Positions 50,164-58,784 of a DNA stretch of 64,000 nucleotides are shown here, one piece after another. Made by a program: the position numbers and the translations under genes. Below the pieces are notes generated by a model. That model made no database searches, was not told where the DNA came from, and worked only from the letters and a program-made list of their open reading frames with translations. Where the stretch lies: contig NZ_CP022521.1 of the NCBI RefSeq assembly GCF_002234535.1, positions 1,302,001-1,366,000 on the forward strand, written 5' to 3'. This DNA is from Actinoalloteichus hoggarensis. Lineage in GTDB: Bacteria; Actinomycetota; Actinomycetes; Mycobacteriales; Pseudonocardiaceae. Numbering within the stretch: position 1 is the first letter of the stretch; each line of letters opens with the position of its first letter.

Positions 50164-50481
50164 ACGATGCCCGACGCCGCCGCGCCGTCGATGGCCGGGA
50201 CTGATCTCGCCACCGGCCCGCCGCGCATCCCGCCGGCCGCGCCGCGTCCGCCGCAGTCACGCTCGCCCGGTCGTGCGTTCTCTCCACGGTGGCCGTGTCC
50301 CGGCGGGCGAGGCACGGCCTGAGCCCGCGTTCACTCTCCGCCTGTGCCCGCCATGCCTGCCCCGCGGACGGGGTGCCGTAGGAGCGGTGCCGACGGTGCC
50401 CGGCGCGTCGATGGACGCGGCTCCGCCGAGCCGACCCGCGACGATCCCGGTACGGCAGAGGCCCGCCGCCCGCGCCCGCGT
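50164..50481. other. Intergenic region without recognisable genes
   Basis: These 318 bp lie between two minus-strand genes. No plausible frame, repeat or clear terminator was identified. Confidence 0.4.
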
Positions 50482-50874
50482 TCAGGGAACGGCGGGTCCG
50501 CCTCCGTCGACGACCGGCAGCCCCGCCGCCCGCCAGGCACGGAAGCCGCCGATCAGGTCGCCGACCCGCCGGAGACCCAGTTCGCGCAGGTCCCGCGCCG
50601 CCAGGCTGGAGGCGTAACCCTCGTTGCAGAGCAGGATCACCGGCCGCTCGGCGTCCACCTGCGGCAGTCGGTGCGCGCTCGCCGGATCGAGCCGCCATTC
50701 CAGCACGATCCGTTCCACCGGGATCGAATCCGGGATCTCGCCCTCGGCCGCCCGGTCGTCCCTCGGCCTGATGTCCACCAGCAGCGCACCGTCCCGCTGC
50801 AACTCGGCGGCCTCCTCGGGATCGTGCCTGCGTAGTCCCACCCTGGCGGCGGCCAGCCGTTCCTCGATGCTCAC
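50482..50874 (-). CDS. Rhodanese-domain sulfurtransferase
   Basis: This 130-residue single-domain rhodanese has the Asp/Arg-rich first half ('GALLVDIRPRDDRAAEGEIP') and the active-site loop 'VILLCNEGYASSLAARDL' with Cys83. 'VGDLIGGFRAWRAAGLPV' closes the fold. It should transfer sulfane sulfur. Its GTG overlaps the cysteine dioxygenase stop codon (GTGA), so the two enzymes are translationally coupled and likely act together in cysteine sulfur catabolism. Confidence 0.92.
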   Translation of the reverse strand: MSIEERLAAARVGLRRHDPEEAAELQRDGALLVDIRPRDDRAAEGEIPDSIPVERIVLEWRLDPASAHRLPQVDAERPVILLCNEGYASSLAARDLRELGLRRVGDLIGGFRAWRAAGLPVVDGGGPAVP

Positions 50875-51470
50875 GACGTCGCCCTGACCACGCTGGGCAG
50901 GTCGGCGGGCACCTGGCTCAGATCGGCGTAGTCGCGGGTGGGCAGCAGCGGCGGGGAGTAGGCGTGCACGGTGGCGGCGGGCGCCGTGCCGAGGTTGAGG
51001 ACCTGGTGCGCGCGGCGCGGACCGAAGCCGATCCCCGCTCCGCACTGATGGACTCGAGTGCGCACCGGGCCGGGCGGATACACGTAATGCTCGGTCAACT
51101 CGCCTCGCAGCACGGTGAACGAACCGGCCGCGCCCGCGTGGTCGTGCGGCTCCGTTCCCTGCGCGGGCAGCCACGTCAGCAGCCACAGCTCGACGCCGCG
51201 GGCCAGGGCCAGCCGTGCCCACCAGCGTCGCTCGGGCACGTACTCGGCCAGCTCGTGCAGCGGCGCCGCGAGATCACGAGCGACCGCGATGGTCAGATCG
51301 CGCAGCTCGGTGGGCGTCCACAGCAGACGGCCCGCCGGGAGGCGCGCGTGGAGCCACGGATGGTCGAAGGCGGGGTGCGCCTCGAACTCCGGCGGCGCGG
51401 GCGGCGCCTGCCCGGGGAGAGCGTCGGACGGTTCGGCCGGAGTGGACGACTCGGACAGCGTGCTGGTCAT
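50871..51470 (-). CDS. cdo: Cysteine dioxygenase (cupin)
   Basis: This 199-residue cupin oxidises cysteine to cysteine sulfinate using ferrous iron. The iron ligands are His109 and His111 in 'GTEPHDHAGAAGSF' and His155 in 'PRRAHQVLNL'. The N-terminal 40 residues are Ser/Pro-rich and poorly conserved. GGAG lies 7 nt before the ATG at 51468-51470. Upstream lie a hairpin (51500-51527) and a short leader ORF (51608-51706), which suggests translational or transcriptional control by sulfur amino acids. Followed by a coupled rhodanese gene. Confidence 0.9.
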   Translation of the reverse strand: MTSTLSESSTPAEPSDALPGQAPPAPPEFEAHPAFDHPWLHARLPAGRLLWTPTELRDLTIAVARDLAAPLHELAEYVPERRWWARLALARGVELWLLTWLPAQGTEPHDHAGAAGSFTVLRGELTEHYVYPPGPVRTRVHQCGAGIGFGPRRAHQVLNLGTAPAATVHAYSPPLLPTRDYADLSQVPADLPSVVRATS

Positions 51471-51499
51471 CGGATGCTCCTCGGCGTGAAGACGGACTG

Positions 51500-51527
51500 C
51501 CGAGTCCGGGATCGCTCCCACACTCGG
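51500..51527 (-). promoter_or_regulatory. Leader hairpin upstream of cysteine dioxygenase
   Basis: On the minus strand the 28-nt sequence folds as CCGAGT/ACTCGG closing a 2x2 internal loop, then GGGA/TCCC with a GCGA tetraloop. It ends 30 nt before the dioxygenase ATG and could be part of an attenuator. Confidence 0.5.
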
Positions 51528-51607
51528 GGACACGACGAAAGGGAGGCGGACCGACCTCGCTCCGGCAGGCCCGACGCCGTGGGACGACGGTCGTCGGGGC
51601 ACACGGA

Positions 51608-51706
51608 TCAGCGGGAGGTCTCGACCGCTCCCGGCATACAGGTGCTCGAGGAGACCCGCTGGAGGTCGACCGGGCGGTCGGACCACGTCGACAGCGAGCG
51701 GAACAT
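51608..51706 (-). CDS. Probable cis-acting leader peptide of the cysteine dioxygenase operon
   Basis: This 32-residue ORF contains 'RPVDLQRVSSSTC' (residues 11-23), a motif I recall from short 'putative leader peptide' genes placed before sulfur-metabolism operons in actinomycetes. It lies 138 bp upstream of the dioxygenase ATG on the same strand. A promoter-like pair (GTGACC, 17 bp, CACCAT) ends 7 nt before its ATG, so it would be translated leaderless. A role in sensing cysteine by ribosome stalling is inferred; the peptide has one Cys (residue 23). Confidence 0.6.
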   Translation of the reverse strand: MFRSLSTWSDRPVDLQRVSSSTCMPGAVETSR

Positions 51707-51713
51707 GACCATG

Positions 51714-51742
51714 ATGGTGACACGGCCGGACGCCGTGGTCAC
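51714..51742 (-). promoter_or_regulatory. Candidate promoter of the leader peptide-cysteine dioxygenase operon
   Basis: On the minus strand GTGACC (51742-51737), a 17-bp spacer and CACCAT (51719-51714) match four of six bases at the -35 and fit an actinobacterial -10. Transcription would begin at or next to the ATG at 51706. Confidence 0.5.
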
Positions 51743-52298
51743 CCGGCGCTCACTGACTGAGACGGCCGACGGCGTTCGCCCGGTCGGCGGACCATCCCGG
51801 CGTGCCGTCGGCCGAGAGACCGCCGGAACGCCCCGCCGGTCCGCGCCGAGAGACGACGTCGTCCCCGGCCGTCCCGTCCCGTCCGATGACGACGCCGGCC
51901 CTTCGCCTGCGCGTGACACACAGGCGTTGTCCTCGCGGTGACGGCGATTCGGGCTGTCGGCACCACTCGCCGTGCGGGGAGTACCGGCTGGTTGCGCGCC
52001 GGGCTTGGTTGCATGTCTGGCCTGGTGGGGTGTCCGGCCGGTGGGGACGGTCGGGTGTCGGTCGGCGGCGGGTAGCGAGCGGGACGCCGCACCGATGCGC
52101 CTGCCGATCCGCTCGGCGGCCGGTGCCGCACCCGGCGACGCTGCATCGATCGCGCCGCCTCGCGTGGCACCGCTGCGCCGACTTGGCGGCCTCGCGGGGC
52201 GTCCAGGCGGGCGCCCGACGCCGGTCGGGAGGTGATCCGGCGAAGGGCACGTGACACCGGCCCGCACGGCCGGCGTCGATCCCCTCGCCGCGATGAGC
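51743..52298. other. Intergenic region without recognisable genes
   Basis: This 556-bp stretch between the dioxygenase leader and the end of glgX has only Arg/Pro-rich overlapping frames. No repeat or RNA was recognised. Confidence 0.4.
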
Positions 52299-54479
52299 TC
52301 AGCTCGCGGCGTCGGCCCGGAGGAGCAGCAGCGTGTGGGCGGGCAGGGCCAGCGTGCCGCCCGAGGGCAGCGGCGTGGTGTCCGAGGGAATCCCGTCGGG
52401 CGTGCCGGTGGTCAACACCGGGGTGTAGACGGCGCCGAAGGCGAGACCGGGCAGCGTCAGCAGCTCCTCCTCGCCGCCCGCGTGCAGCACGAGCAGCCAC
52501 GAATGGTCGGTCAGCGGCAGCCCGTCGCGGGTGTGTGAGCGGCAGTCGCCGCCGTCGATCCACATGCCCAGGGTGCGCCGATCGACGTCGAACCAGTCGA
52601 TCTCGGTCATCTCCTCGCCGTCGGCACGCAGCCAGGCCAGGTCGGGGGCCCCGCTGGCCGTGGTCCGGCCCTCGAAGAACTCGGCCTGCCGCAGCGCGGG
52701 ACACGCCCGGCGGACGGCGATCAGATTGCGGGTGAACTCGGTCATCTCCCGCGCCGTCCGCTGCGCCGCACGGTCCACGGGGTCCACGACCCCCGAGTGG
52801 GTCCGCACGCTCGGCCAGGCGAGCCAGGACGTCTCGTCGTCGAGACAGTAGGCGTTGTTGTTGCCGCCCTGTGTCCGCCACAGCTCGTCGCCTGCCGTCA
52901 GCATCGGCGTCCCGGTGGACAGCAGCAGCGTGGCCAGCAGATTCCGCGCCTGGCGGGCCCGCAGCCTCGTCACCGCGACGTCCGTCGTCTCGCCTTCGAC
53001 GCCGCAGTTCCACGAGCGGTTGTCGTCGGTGCCGTCCCGGTTGTCCTCGCCGTTGGCCTCGTTGTGCTTGCGCTCATAGGACACCAGGTCCCGCAGGGTG
53101 AAGCCGTCGTGCGCGGTGATCAGATTGACCGAGGCCCACGGCCTGCGCCCGCCGTCGTGATACAGGTCCGAGGAGCCTGCGAGCCGATAGGCCAGGTCCG
53201 CCACTCCGGTGGCGCCGCGCCAGAAGTCGCGGACGGTGTCGCGATATCGGCCGTTCCACTCCGACCACTGCACGCCGAACCCGCCGACCCGATAGCCCTC
53301 GCCGGTCGCGTCCCACGGCTCCGCGATCAGCTTGCGCCGCGAGAGCACCGGATCGCAGCCGATGGCCGTCAACAACGCGCCGTCCGGATCGAACGGGCCG
53401 CCGCGACCACGGCCGAGCGCGCTGGCCAGATCGAAGCGGAACCCGTCGACGCCGAGGTCCTCCGCCCAGTACCGCAGCGAGTCGGTGACCAGCCGGATCA
53501 CCGTCGGCGACGCCGCGTCGACCGTGTTGCCGCAGCCGGTGATGTCCACCATGCGGCCCGCCGCGTCGTGAACGTAGTAGGCGGGCGCGTCGATACCTCG
53601 GAAGCTCAGCGTCGGCCCGTCCGGCCCGCCCTCGCAGGTGTGGTTGTAGACGACGTCCAGCAGCACCTCGATCCCGGCGGCGTGCAGGGCGGTGACCATC
53701 GTGCGGAACTCCGCGACCTCCCGACCGGGCACGCTGGCATACCCGGCGTGCGGGGCGTGGAAGCCGAGAGTGGAGTAGCCCCAGTAGTTCCGCGCGCCCC
53801 GGCGCAGCAGCCCCGCCTCCGAGGACGCGGCGTGCACGGGAAGCAGCTCCACCGCCGTGACGCCGAGCCGAGACAGGTGATCCAGCGCGGCCGGGTGGGC
53901 GACGCCGAGATACGTGCCACGCAGGTGCTCCGGGATGTCGGGGTGCCTGCGGGTGAACCCCCGGACGTGCAGTTCGTAGACGACCGTCTCCTCCCAGGGC
54001 ACCTCGGGCCGCACGTCCCGCAGCGGCGCCGACGGAGCCGTGACCACCGAGAGCGGGACGCCGCCCAACGAGTCGACGTGGTCGGGCCTGCCGGTCATCG
54101 GATCGTCGCGGTAGCCCAGCGCGGCGTCGACGTCGGTCAGGATGCCGCTGATCCGCCGGGCGTAGGGATCGACCAGCAGCTTCCTCGGGTTGCAGCGCAG
54201 CCCCCGCGTCGGTTCGTACGGGCCGTGCACCCGGTAGCCGTAGCGGGTGCCGGGCGTCACGCCGGGCACGATCCCGTGCCAGACGCCGTAGGTCCGCTGC
54301 GTCAGCTCGACCCGACGCTCGACGAGGCCGCCGTCGTCGGAGTCGATCAGACACACCTCGACGGCGTCGGCGACCGAGGAGGCCAGCGCGAACCGCACGC
54401 CGTCCGGGGTCAGGTGCGCGCCCAGCGGGTACGGCCCGCCCGCCCGCGTCGGCAGTTCGACGTGCCTGGTCTGCGTCAC
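52299..54479 (-). CDS. glgX: Glycogen debranching enzyme GlgX
   Basis: This 726-residue GH13 isoamylase-type enzyme cleaves alpha-1,6 branches of phosphorylase-limit glycogen. An N-terminal CBM48 domain ('YPLGAHLTPDGVRFALASS') precedes the barrel. Barrel motifs are 'VVYNHTCEG' near residue 280, the nucleophile region 'DGFRFDLASALGRG' near 345, the acid 'LIAEPWDATGEGYRVG' near 378 and 'ITAHDGFTLRDLVSYE' near 452. The GTG at 54477-54479 has AAGGAG 5 nt upstream. It complements glgP, 12 kb away. Confidence 0.95.
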   Translation of the reverse strand: MTQTRHVELPTRAGGPYPLGAHLTPDGVRFALASSVADAVEVCLIDSDDGGLVERRVELTQRTYGVWHGIVPGVTPGTRYGYRVHGPYEPTRGLRCNPRKLLVDPYARRISGILTDVDAALGYRDDPMTGRPDHVDSLGGVPLSVVTAPSAPLRDVRPEVPWEETVVYELHVRGFTRRHPDIPEHLRGTYLGVAHPAALDHLSRLGVTAVELLPVHAASSEAGLLRRGARNYWGYSTLGFHAPHAGYASVPGREVAEFRTMVTALHAAGIEVLLDVVYNHTCEGGPDGPTLSFRGIDAPAYYVHDAAGRMVDITGCGNTVDAASPTVIRLVTDSLRYWAEDLGVDGFRFDLASALGRGRGGPFDPDGALLTAIGCDPVLSRRKLIAEPWDATGEGYRVGGFGVQWSEWNGRYRDTVRDFWRGATGVADLAYRLAGSSDLYHDGGRRPWASVNLITAHDGFTLRDLVSYERKHNEANGEDNRDGTDDNRSWNCGVEGETTDVAVTRLRARQARNLLATLLLSTGTPMLTAGDELWRTQGGNNNAYCLDDETSWLAWPSVRTHSGVVDPVDRAAQRTAREMTEFTRNLIAVRRACPALRQAEFFEGRTTASGAPDLAWLRADGEEMTEIDWFDVDRRTLGMWIDGGDCRSHTRDGLPLTDHSWLLVLHAGGEEELLTLPGLAFGAVYTPVLTTGTPDGIPSDTTPLPSGGTLALPAHTLLLLRADAAS

Positions 54480-54899
54480 GTCGACTCCTTCACCTCGATC
54501 CGGCCGTCGGATGAGGTTAGCCGGGGTCTGCGCTCCGGGGTAACCGTCGTCATACCCCAGGGCGACGGGCGGGGGCGTGGCGCGGGGCGGGGGAGCAGGG
54601 CGCAGACCGGAGACGCCCGCGTCGTCGCCTACCGGGATGAAACGCGGCCTCATTCCACGTTCCGGCCCGTTGCACCGTCGCCGGTCCCGCCGTCGGCGCC
54701 GCCGAGACCGCGACAGCGGTGGACATCCCGCCGAACCCCGACCAGTCGGCTGACGGACCCTGTGAACACCGGCCGAGGACGGATCCGGCGCCGCGGCAGG
54801 AACCACCACGGCGGCATGGCGGGACCACACCGAAAGACCGTCACGCGGAGGGACGACCACGTGCGGACAGCGCAGCCCTTCGGCGTGCGTCTCGGGCCG
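54480..54899. other. Spacer between glgX start and the ESX-like locus
   Basis: These 420 bp hold the glgX promoter region. No protein-like remnant of the neighbouring duplicated cassette could be found here. Confidence 0.4.
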
Positions 54900-55771
54900 T
54901 CAGAAGGCCGTGGTCTCGCCGTCCCGCCTGGCACGGGCGCGTTCGGCGCGAAGGTGCTCGGCGCGCGCGAGCACGATGGGCGCGAGCCGGTCCGGTGCGT
55001 TCATCGGCATCGACCACTCGCCGTCCTTCGTATGGAGCACCAGGGCTGGACCCAACGGGCAGTGCAGCTTGCAGAGCTGCCCCCGCATCCAGGAGCGGTG
55101 GTCGTCGTCCTCTCGAACGACGCGGAAGCCGGTGTCCACGACGGCGGACAGCGGAAAGGAGCCTGTGACGTCGATGCGGGAGCCTGGTGATCCATACCCG
55201 CTGCCGAGCTGGTTGGTGGAGGCCTCCCAGCGGAGCCGGTCCTTGTCCAGGATGACCGAGGCGGACCAGCGCTCGGAGCGCAGCGGATAGGTCAGCATGA
55301 AGTCGCTGCCCGCGACGACGGAGACGGGGGTGGCCAGCAGGATGCGTCTGGCCTGAATGACGAGGAGAAGACACACCGCCGGAAGAAGGACGGCCGTGAG
55401 AATCAACGGGCCGCGTACGCCCGCGATGTAGGCGACGCGGTTCGGCCGAGGACGGGAAGGATCAAGAAGGGGAGGGACAGGAGCGCGTTGAGCAGGGTGC
55501 TGTGCTTCCACTCGGACGGTGTCAGCAGGGCGTCCTTCCTGGCCAGTGGGCGCAGTACGAACACCGTCGAGAAGCCGGGCACGAGCATGAGGAACACGGA
55601 ACCCGGTCCCATGCCGTCGATGAATACCCAGCCGAAGATCGCCAATTGGCAGACGGGTAGTACGAGCAGTCCCAGAATCAGCATCGGGCGGATCTGATTC
55701 CATCGTCGACGCAGCGCGGCACGGTTGCTCTCCGGAACCGCGCCGGGGACCGTGCGGGGGATCAATGACAC
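54900..55771 (-). pseudogene. Frameshifted copy of the ESX-locus membrane protein
   Basis: The first part, starting at GTG 55769-55771 ('SLIPRTVPGAVPESNRAAL'), and the second part, from about 55440 down to 54900 ('RSERWSASVILDKDRLRWEA'), lie in different frames. Joined, they are collinear over their whole length with the intact 288-residue protein at 56240-57106, including its four helices and the C-terminal 'VLHTKDGEW' segment. The break is near 55435-55450, where a single-base change shifts 'LPVLGR' out of frame and gives a TGA shortly after. It is probably a pseudogene; a sequencing error or programmed shift cannot be excluded. Confidence 0.75.
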
Positions 55772-55920
55772 GAGTGGACCCTCGTCTCCCTCTGCGGTGA
55801 CCTGACCATGTATCCGTGGCTTTCTGGTGGTGACCTCCTGCGAGGGCGGCCACCGGATCGAGCGGTCGCTGTGCGCCCCGTCAGGCTTGTCGGGTCCCCG
55901 ACCCACCCGACTCCCGCACC

Positions 55921-56031
55921 TCAGGCTATCGGTATCGGATCTCCGTCGGTCCGCGTCGCCGGCATGGTGGACAGGCCGTGCCAATGAGGCCCGAGGTGAG
56001 GGACGCTGCCGGGTGTCGGCTGTGTCGGATC
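55921..56031 (-). pseudogene. Orphan remnant of the 3' end of the CpnT-like gene
   Basis: On the minus strand the last 36 codons read 'DPTQPTPGSVPHLGPHWHGL' then a tail ending 'TDGDPIPIA' and a TGA. This matches the end of the protein at 57200-58300 ('TTQPTPGNVPHFGPPG', 'NDGDPVPMP') at both protein and nucleotide level. No upstream part of that gene is present. The fragment lies just before the frameshifted membrane-protein copy, repeating the order of the intact pair. The rest of the 55772-56239 spacer has nothing recognisable. Confidence 0.7.
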
Positions 56032-56239
56032 CGCTGATCGTCGCAGTCGTCGGGCGACAGGACGGTTCGGCGGGACGAGGCACCGCAGGGCGACGGACGG
56101 GCGGCGTGCCGGGATGAGGCGGGGTCGGTGCGGCCGGCTGATCACCTGTGCTGGGCGAGGAGCGCGAGCAGCGCTGGAACGGCAGCCCGCGCTCAGCCCG
56201 GTCGACGAGGGATCAGCCGGGCGGCCGAGGGCATGCTGT

Positions 56240-57106
56240 TCAGAACGACATGTGTCGATCGTCGTCGCCTCGGGACCGGGCGCGGACGGATTCGGCGCGT
56301 GCAAGGAGGAGGGGGCCGAGTTCGTCGGCGTTCTTGACGGGCAGCACCCACTCCCCGTCTTTGGTGTGCAGGACGAGGCCGGGACCTGGAGGACAGTGCA
56401 GTCGCCAGAGGTGGCCGCGCATCCATGCTCTGCCGTCGTCGACGTCACGGACGATGCGCACGCTGGTGTCACGGACGGCCGCGAGTGGGAACGAGCCGTC
56501 GACGTCGATCTGACTTCCCATGTTGCCCGCGTTTCTGCTGATCGTATTGCGTGCGGCCTGCCAGTTGATTCTCTCCCCATCCAGATGGACGGATGCCGAC
56601 CAGCGATTCGAGCGCAGGGGATAGGTCAGCGTGAACGCGCTGGCACCCACCACCGATACCGGTGCGGCGATGAGGATATGTCTGGCCTGGCGTACCAGCA
56701 GCAGACACGCCACGGGGATCAGCAGCGCGATGATGATGAGCGGCCCTTGGAATCCGCTGCCGTACGTGCTCGGTGAATCGCCGAAGAACGGCAGCACCAG
56801 GAAGATCACCGACAGCAGTCCGTTGAGCAGGGTGCTGTACTTCCACTCGGACGGCATCGTCAGCAGATCGCCCCGGATGAGTTGAACCAGTACGACGATC
56901 GTCGAGATCCCGGGAAGGATCGTCGCGAACACACCGCCGGGCCCCATCCGTTCGACGAAGAGCACTCCGAAGATGACCAATTGGCACACGGGCAGGCCGA
57001 ACAGTGCCGTGATCAGCATCGGACGAATGCGGTTCCAGCGGCGTTGCAGGGCGGCGCGATTGTGATCGGGCACGTCGCCCGGCACCGTGCGAGGAATCAG
57101 CGACAC
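56240..57106 (-). CDS. Four-helix membrane protein with C-terminal PH-like domain, ESX-locus associated
   Basis: This 288-residue protein has two pairs of transmembrane helices (about 32-75 and 95-145). A cytosolic domain follows with 'TLTYPLRSNRWSASVHLDG', 'CPPGPGLVLHTKDGEWVLPV' and a basic C-terminus. The last part resembles bacterial PH-like domains. Function unknown; it lies 93 bp after the CpnT-like gene and is a candidate immunity or accessory protein. A frameshifted paralogue follows at 54900-55771. The start is a GTG at 57104-57106. Confidence 0.75.
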   Translation of the reverse strand: MSLIPRTVPGDVPDHNRAALQRRWNRIRPMLITALFGLPVCQLVIFGVLFVERMGPGGVFATILPGISTIVVLVQLIRGDLLTMPSEWKYSTLLNGLLSVIFLVLPFFGDSPSTYGSGFQGPLIIIALLIPVACLLLVRQARHILIAAPVSVVGASAFTLTYPLRSNRWSASVHLDGERINWQAARNTISRNAGNMGSQIDVDGSFPLAAVRDTSVRIVRDVDDGRAWMRGHLWRLHCPPGPGLVLHTKDGEWVLPVKNADELGPLLLARAESVRARSRGDDDRHMSF

Positions 57107-57199
57107 GGTGGAGCCTCTTTTCCGTCAGGGCGAGCTGGAGGCGACCACGTCGTCGTGGCGGTGGCGACTCCGCCGCCGTGAGTCGCCACCGGCGACGGT

Positions 57200-58300
57200 T
57201 CAGGCCTGTTGCGTTCCTGAGTTTCCGGCGTCCTGCACCTCGGGCATCGGTACCGGGTCTCCGTCGTTCTGCATCTCCGGCATCGTGGGCGGCGCCGTGC
57301 CGGGCGGCCCGAAGTGCGGCACGTTGCCGGGTGTCGGCTGCGTCGTGAACTGCTGGTCGTCGTGGCTGAGCGAGATCGGGTAGTTCGGTGGGAGGACGTC
57401 GCCAGGTCGGTCTCCGGTTCGGCCGCCGGGATTGCCATCCCAGAGGTTCTGAGCATGCCCGTTCGCACCGGAGACAGCGCCGCTCGTCCCGCCGACGGTT
57501 CCGCCCTGAACCGCTGATTGGGCATAGTCGCCGAAGGAGGACAGCTCGCCGTTGCGGACGTCGTTGATCGCGCGGTCGAGGACGTTGGCTCCCGCGCCGG
57601 TGATGGCGCCGTTCACCGCTCCCTGCGCCGCATCGGCCGCGAAACTGCCCAAGGGGGCCGACGGCAGGAAGCGCCCGCCGAGTCCTCCGGCGATACCGGA
57701 AGCCGCGCCGGTGATCCCTGCACTGACAGTCTTGCCGATGTCCCAGGAATCGCGGTCTCCGGCCAGCATCTGACCACTCTGGATCGCGATGTCGACGCCC
57801 AGATTGATCACGAGCTGCTTGATGAGCTCCTGGAAGATCATCTGCACTACCGAGCGCGTCGCCGCCTGTGCGATCGGGATGCCCGCCGTACTCGCCCCGA
57901 AGCTCGCGAACGCGGCGGCGATCATGCTGGCGATCGAGGCCGCCAGCATCACCAGCGCGGCGATGATGCTCAGCTTCGTGTACTCGACCTCCAAGGCCGC
58001 GTTGTCACACGCCGCGCCGAGTTCGTCGCACAGCTGTTGAAGCTTCGGCAGGAACTGCGGGTCGTTGACGACGTACTGGCCCCAGAACTCGCGGAAGGCG
58101 TCGGCCGTGTCGCCCTCCATCGTCGCCAACGCGGCCTGCCCCGCCGCCTCGGCGGCCTCGGCGACGGAGCCGACCTCGGTGGCCGTGCTCGCCCAGCCTT
58201 CACCGAGCCTGCGCAGCGCCGTCTCGTCGCCCTCCGGCCAGCTCGCGCCCACCACGATGGGGGTCAGCCATTGCAGCCATTCGGGAATCTCGATGCCCAT
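57200..58300 (-). CDS. WXG100-like (CpnT N-terminal-like) ESX effector-type protein without toxin domain
   Basis: This 366-residue protein opens with 'IPEWLQWLTPIVVGASWPEG' and an alpha-helical domain ('DTADAFREFWGQYV', 'LCDELGAACDNAALEVEYTK'). Long hydrophobic helices follow (about 107-160) and a Gly/Ala-rich middle. This is the arrangement of the CpnT-like WXG100 N-terminal domain that precedes toxins in actinobacterial type VII systems. The last 80 residues are only a proline/acidic tail ('PPNYPISLSHDDQQFTTQP'); no toxin domain is visible. The gene follows a WXG100 gene by 9 bp. Confidence 0.8.
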   Translation of the reverse strand: MGIEIPEWLQWLTPIVVGASWPEGDETALRRLGEGWASTATEVGSVAEAAEAAGQAALATMEGDTADAFREFWGQYVVNDPQFLPKLQQLCDELGAACDNAALEVEYTKLSIIAALVMLAASIASMIAAAFASFGASTAGIPIAQAATRSVVQMIFQELIKQLVINLGVDIAIQSGQMLAGDRDSWDIGKTVSAGITGAASGIAGGLGGRFLPSAPLGSFAADAAQGAVNGAITGAGANVLDRAINDVRNGELSSFGDYAQSAVQGGTVGGTSGAVSGANGHAQNLWDGNPGGRTGDRPGDVLPPNYPISLSHDDQQFTTQPTPGNVPHFGPPGTAPPTMPEMQNDGDPVPMPEVQDAGNSGTQQA

Positions 58301-58309
58301 GTCAACCCC

Positions 58310-58627
58310 TCACACCAGCCGGCTGAAGCCGTCGGCGGCGTCCTGATCGATCGATTCCCACGTGTCGGCGGCCGCGTCCAGCTGGATCTTGATGCCGCGC
58401 AGCGCCTCCGTCAACGCGGTGATGTTCTCCTGGGCCATCTGGGCGGCGGGGAGATAGTCGTTGGCGAACGTCGTGCCCGCCTCGTCGCCACCCCAGCAGG
58501 CTCCCTCCGCGCCGACGACGCCGTCGATGGCCGTCCCGGCGCCCTCCAGCTGGTCGGCGGCCGCGTCGAACTGCGGCGACCGCGCACGCAGCGCGGCCGG
58601 ATCGACTTCCATGTTGTCATTTCCCAT
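58310..58627 (-). CDS. WXG100-family ESX-secreted protein
   Basis: This 105-residue helical-hairpin protein has the turn 'GACWGGDEAGTTFANDY' (Trp45-Gly46-Gly47) and a second helix with 'IQLDAAADTWESIDQDAA'. It belongs to the EsxA/EsxB superfamily and should pair with the larger WXG100-like protein encoded 9 bp downstream. No EccC or other secretion machinery gene is in the window. Confidence 0.88.
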   Translation of the reverse strand: MGNDNMEVDPAALRARSPQFDAAADQLEGAGTAIDGVVGAEGACWGGDEAGTTFANDYLPAAQMAQENITALTEALRGIKIQLDAAADTWESIDQDAADGFSRLV

Positions 58628-58784
58628 GGCGGGGGTCCTTCTCGATGAGAAACGGATAGCGGTGCACCGGTCGGCGTCGGAGTCGGCGGGACACGGTGCG
58701 GCGGAGTCACCGAGTCGTCCCTCGGGTGGCCCGGCGAGTTCGTGGCAGGCGAACCCGCGGGTTCGCGTTCGTCCGGACGGCGGC

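Noticed and set aside
51471-51760. Poly-cysteine attenuator ORF of the mycobacterial type upstream of cysteine dioxygenase
   Set aside because: No run of Cys codons exists in any frame; only the single-Cys VDLQRVSS-type leader is present.
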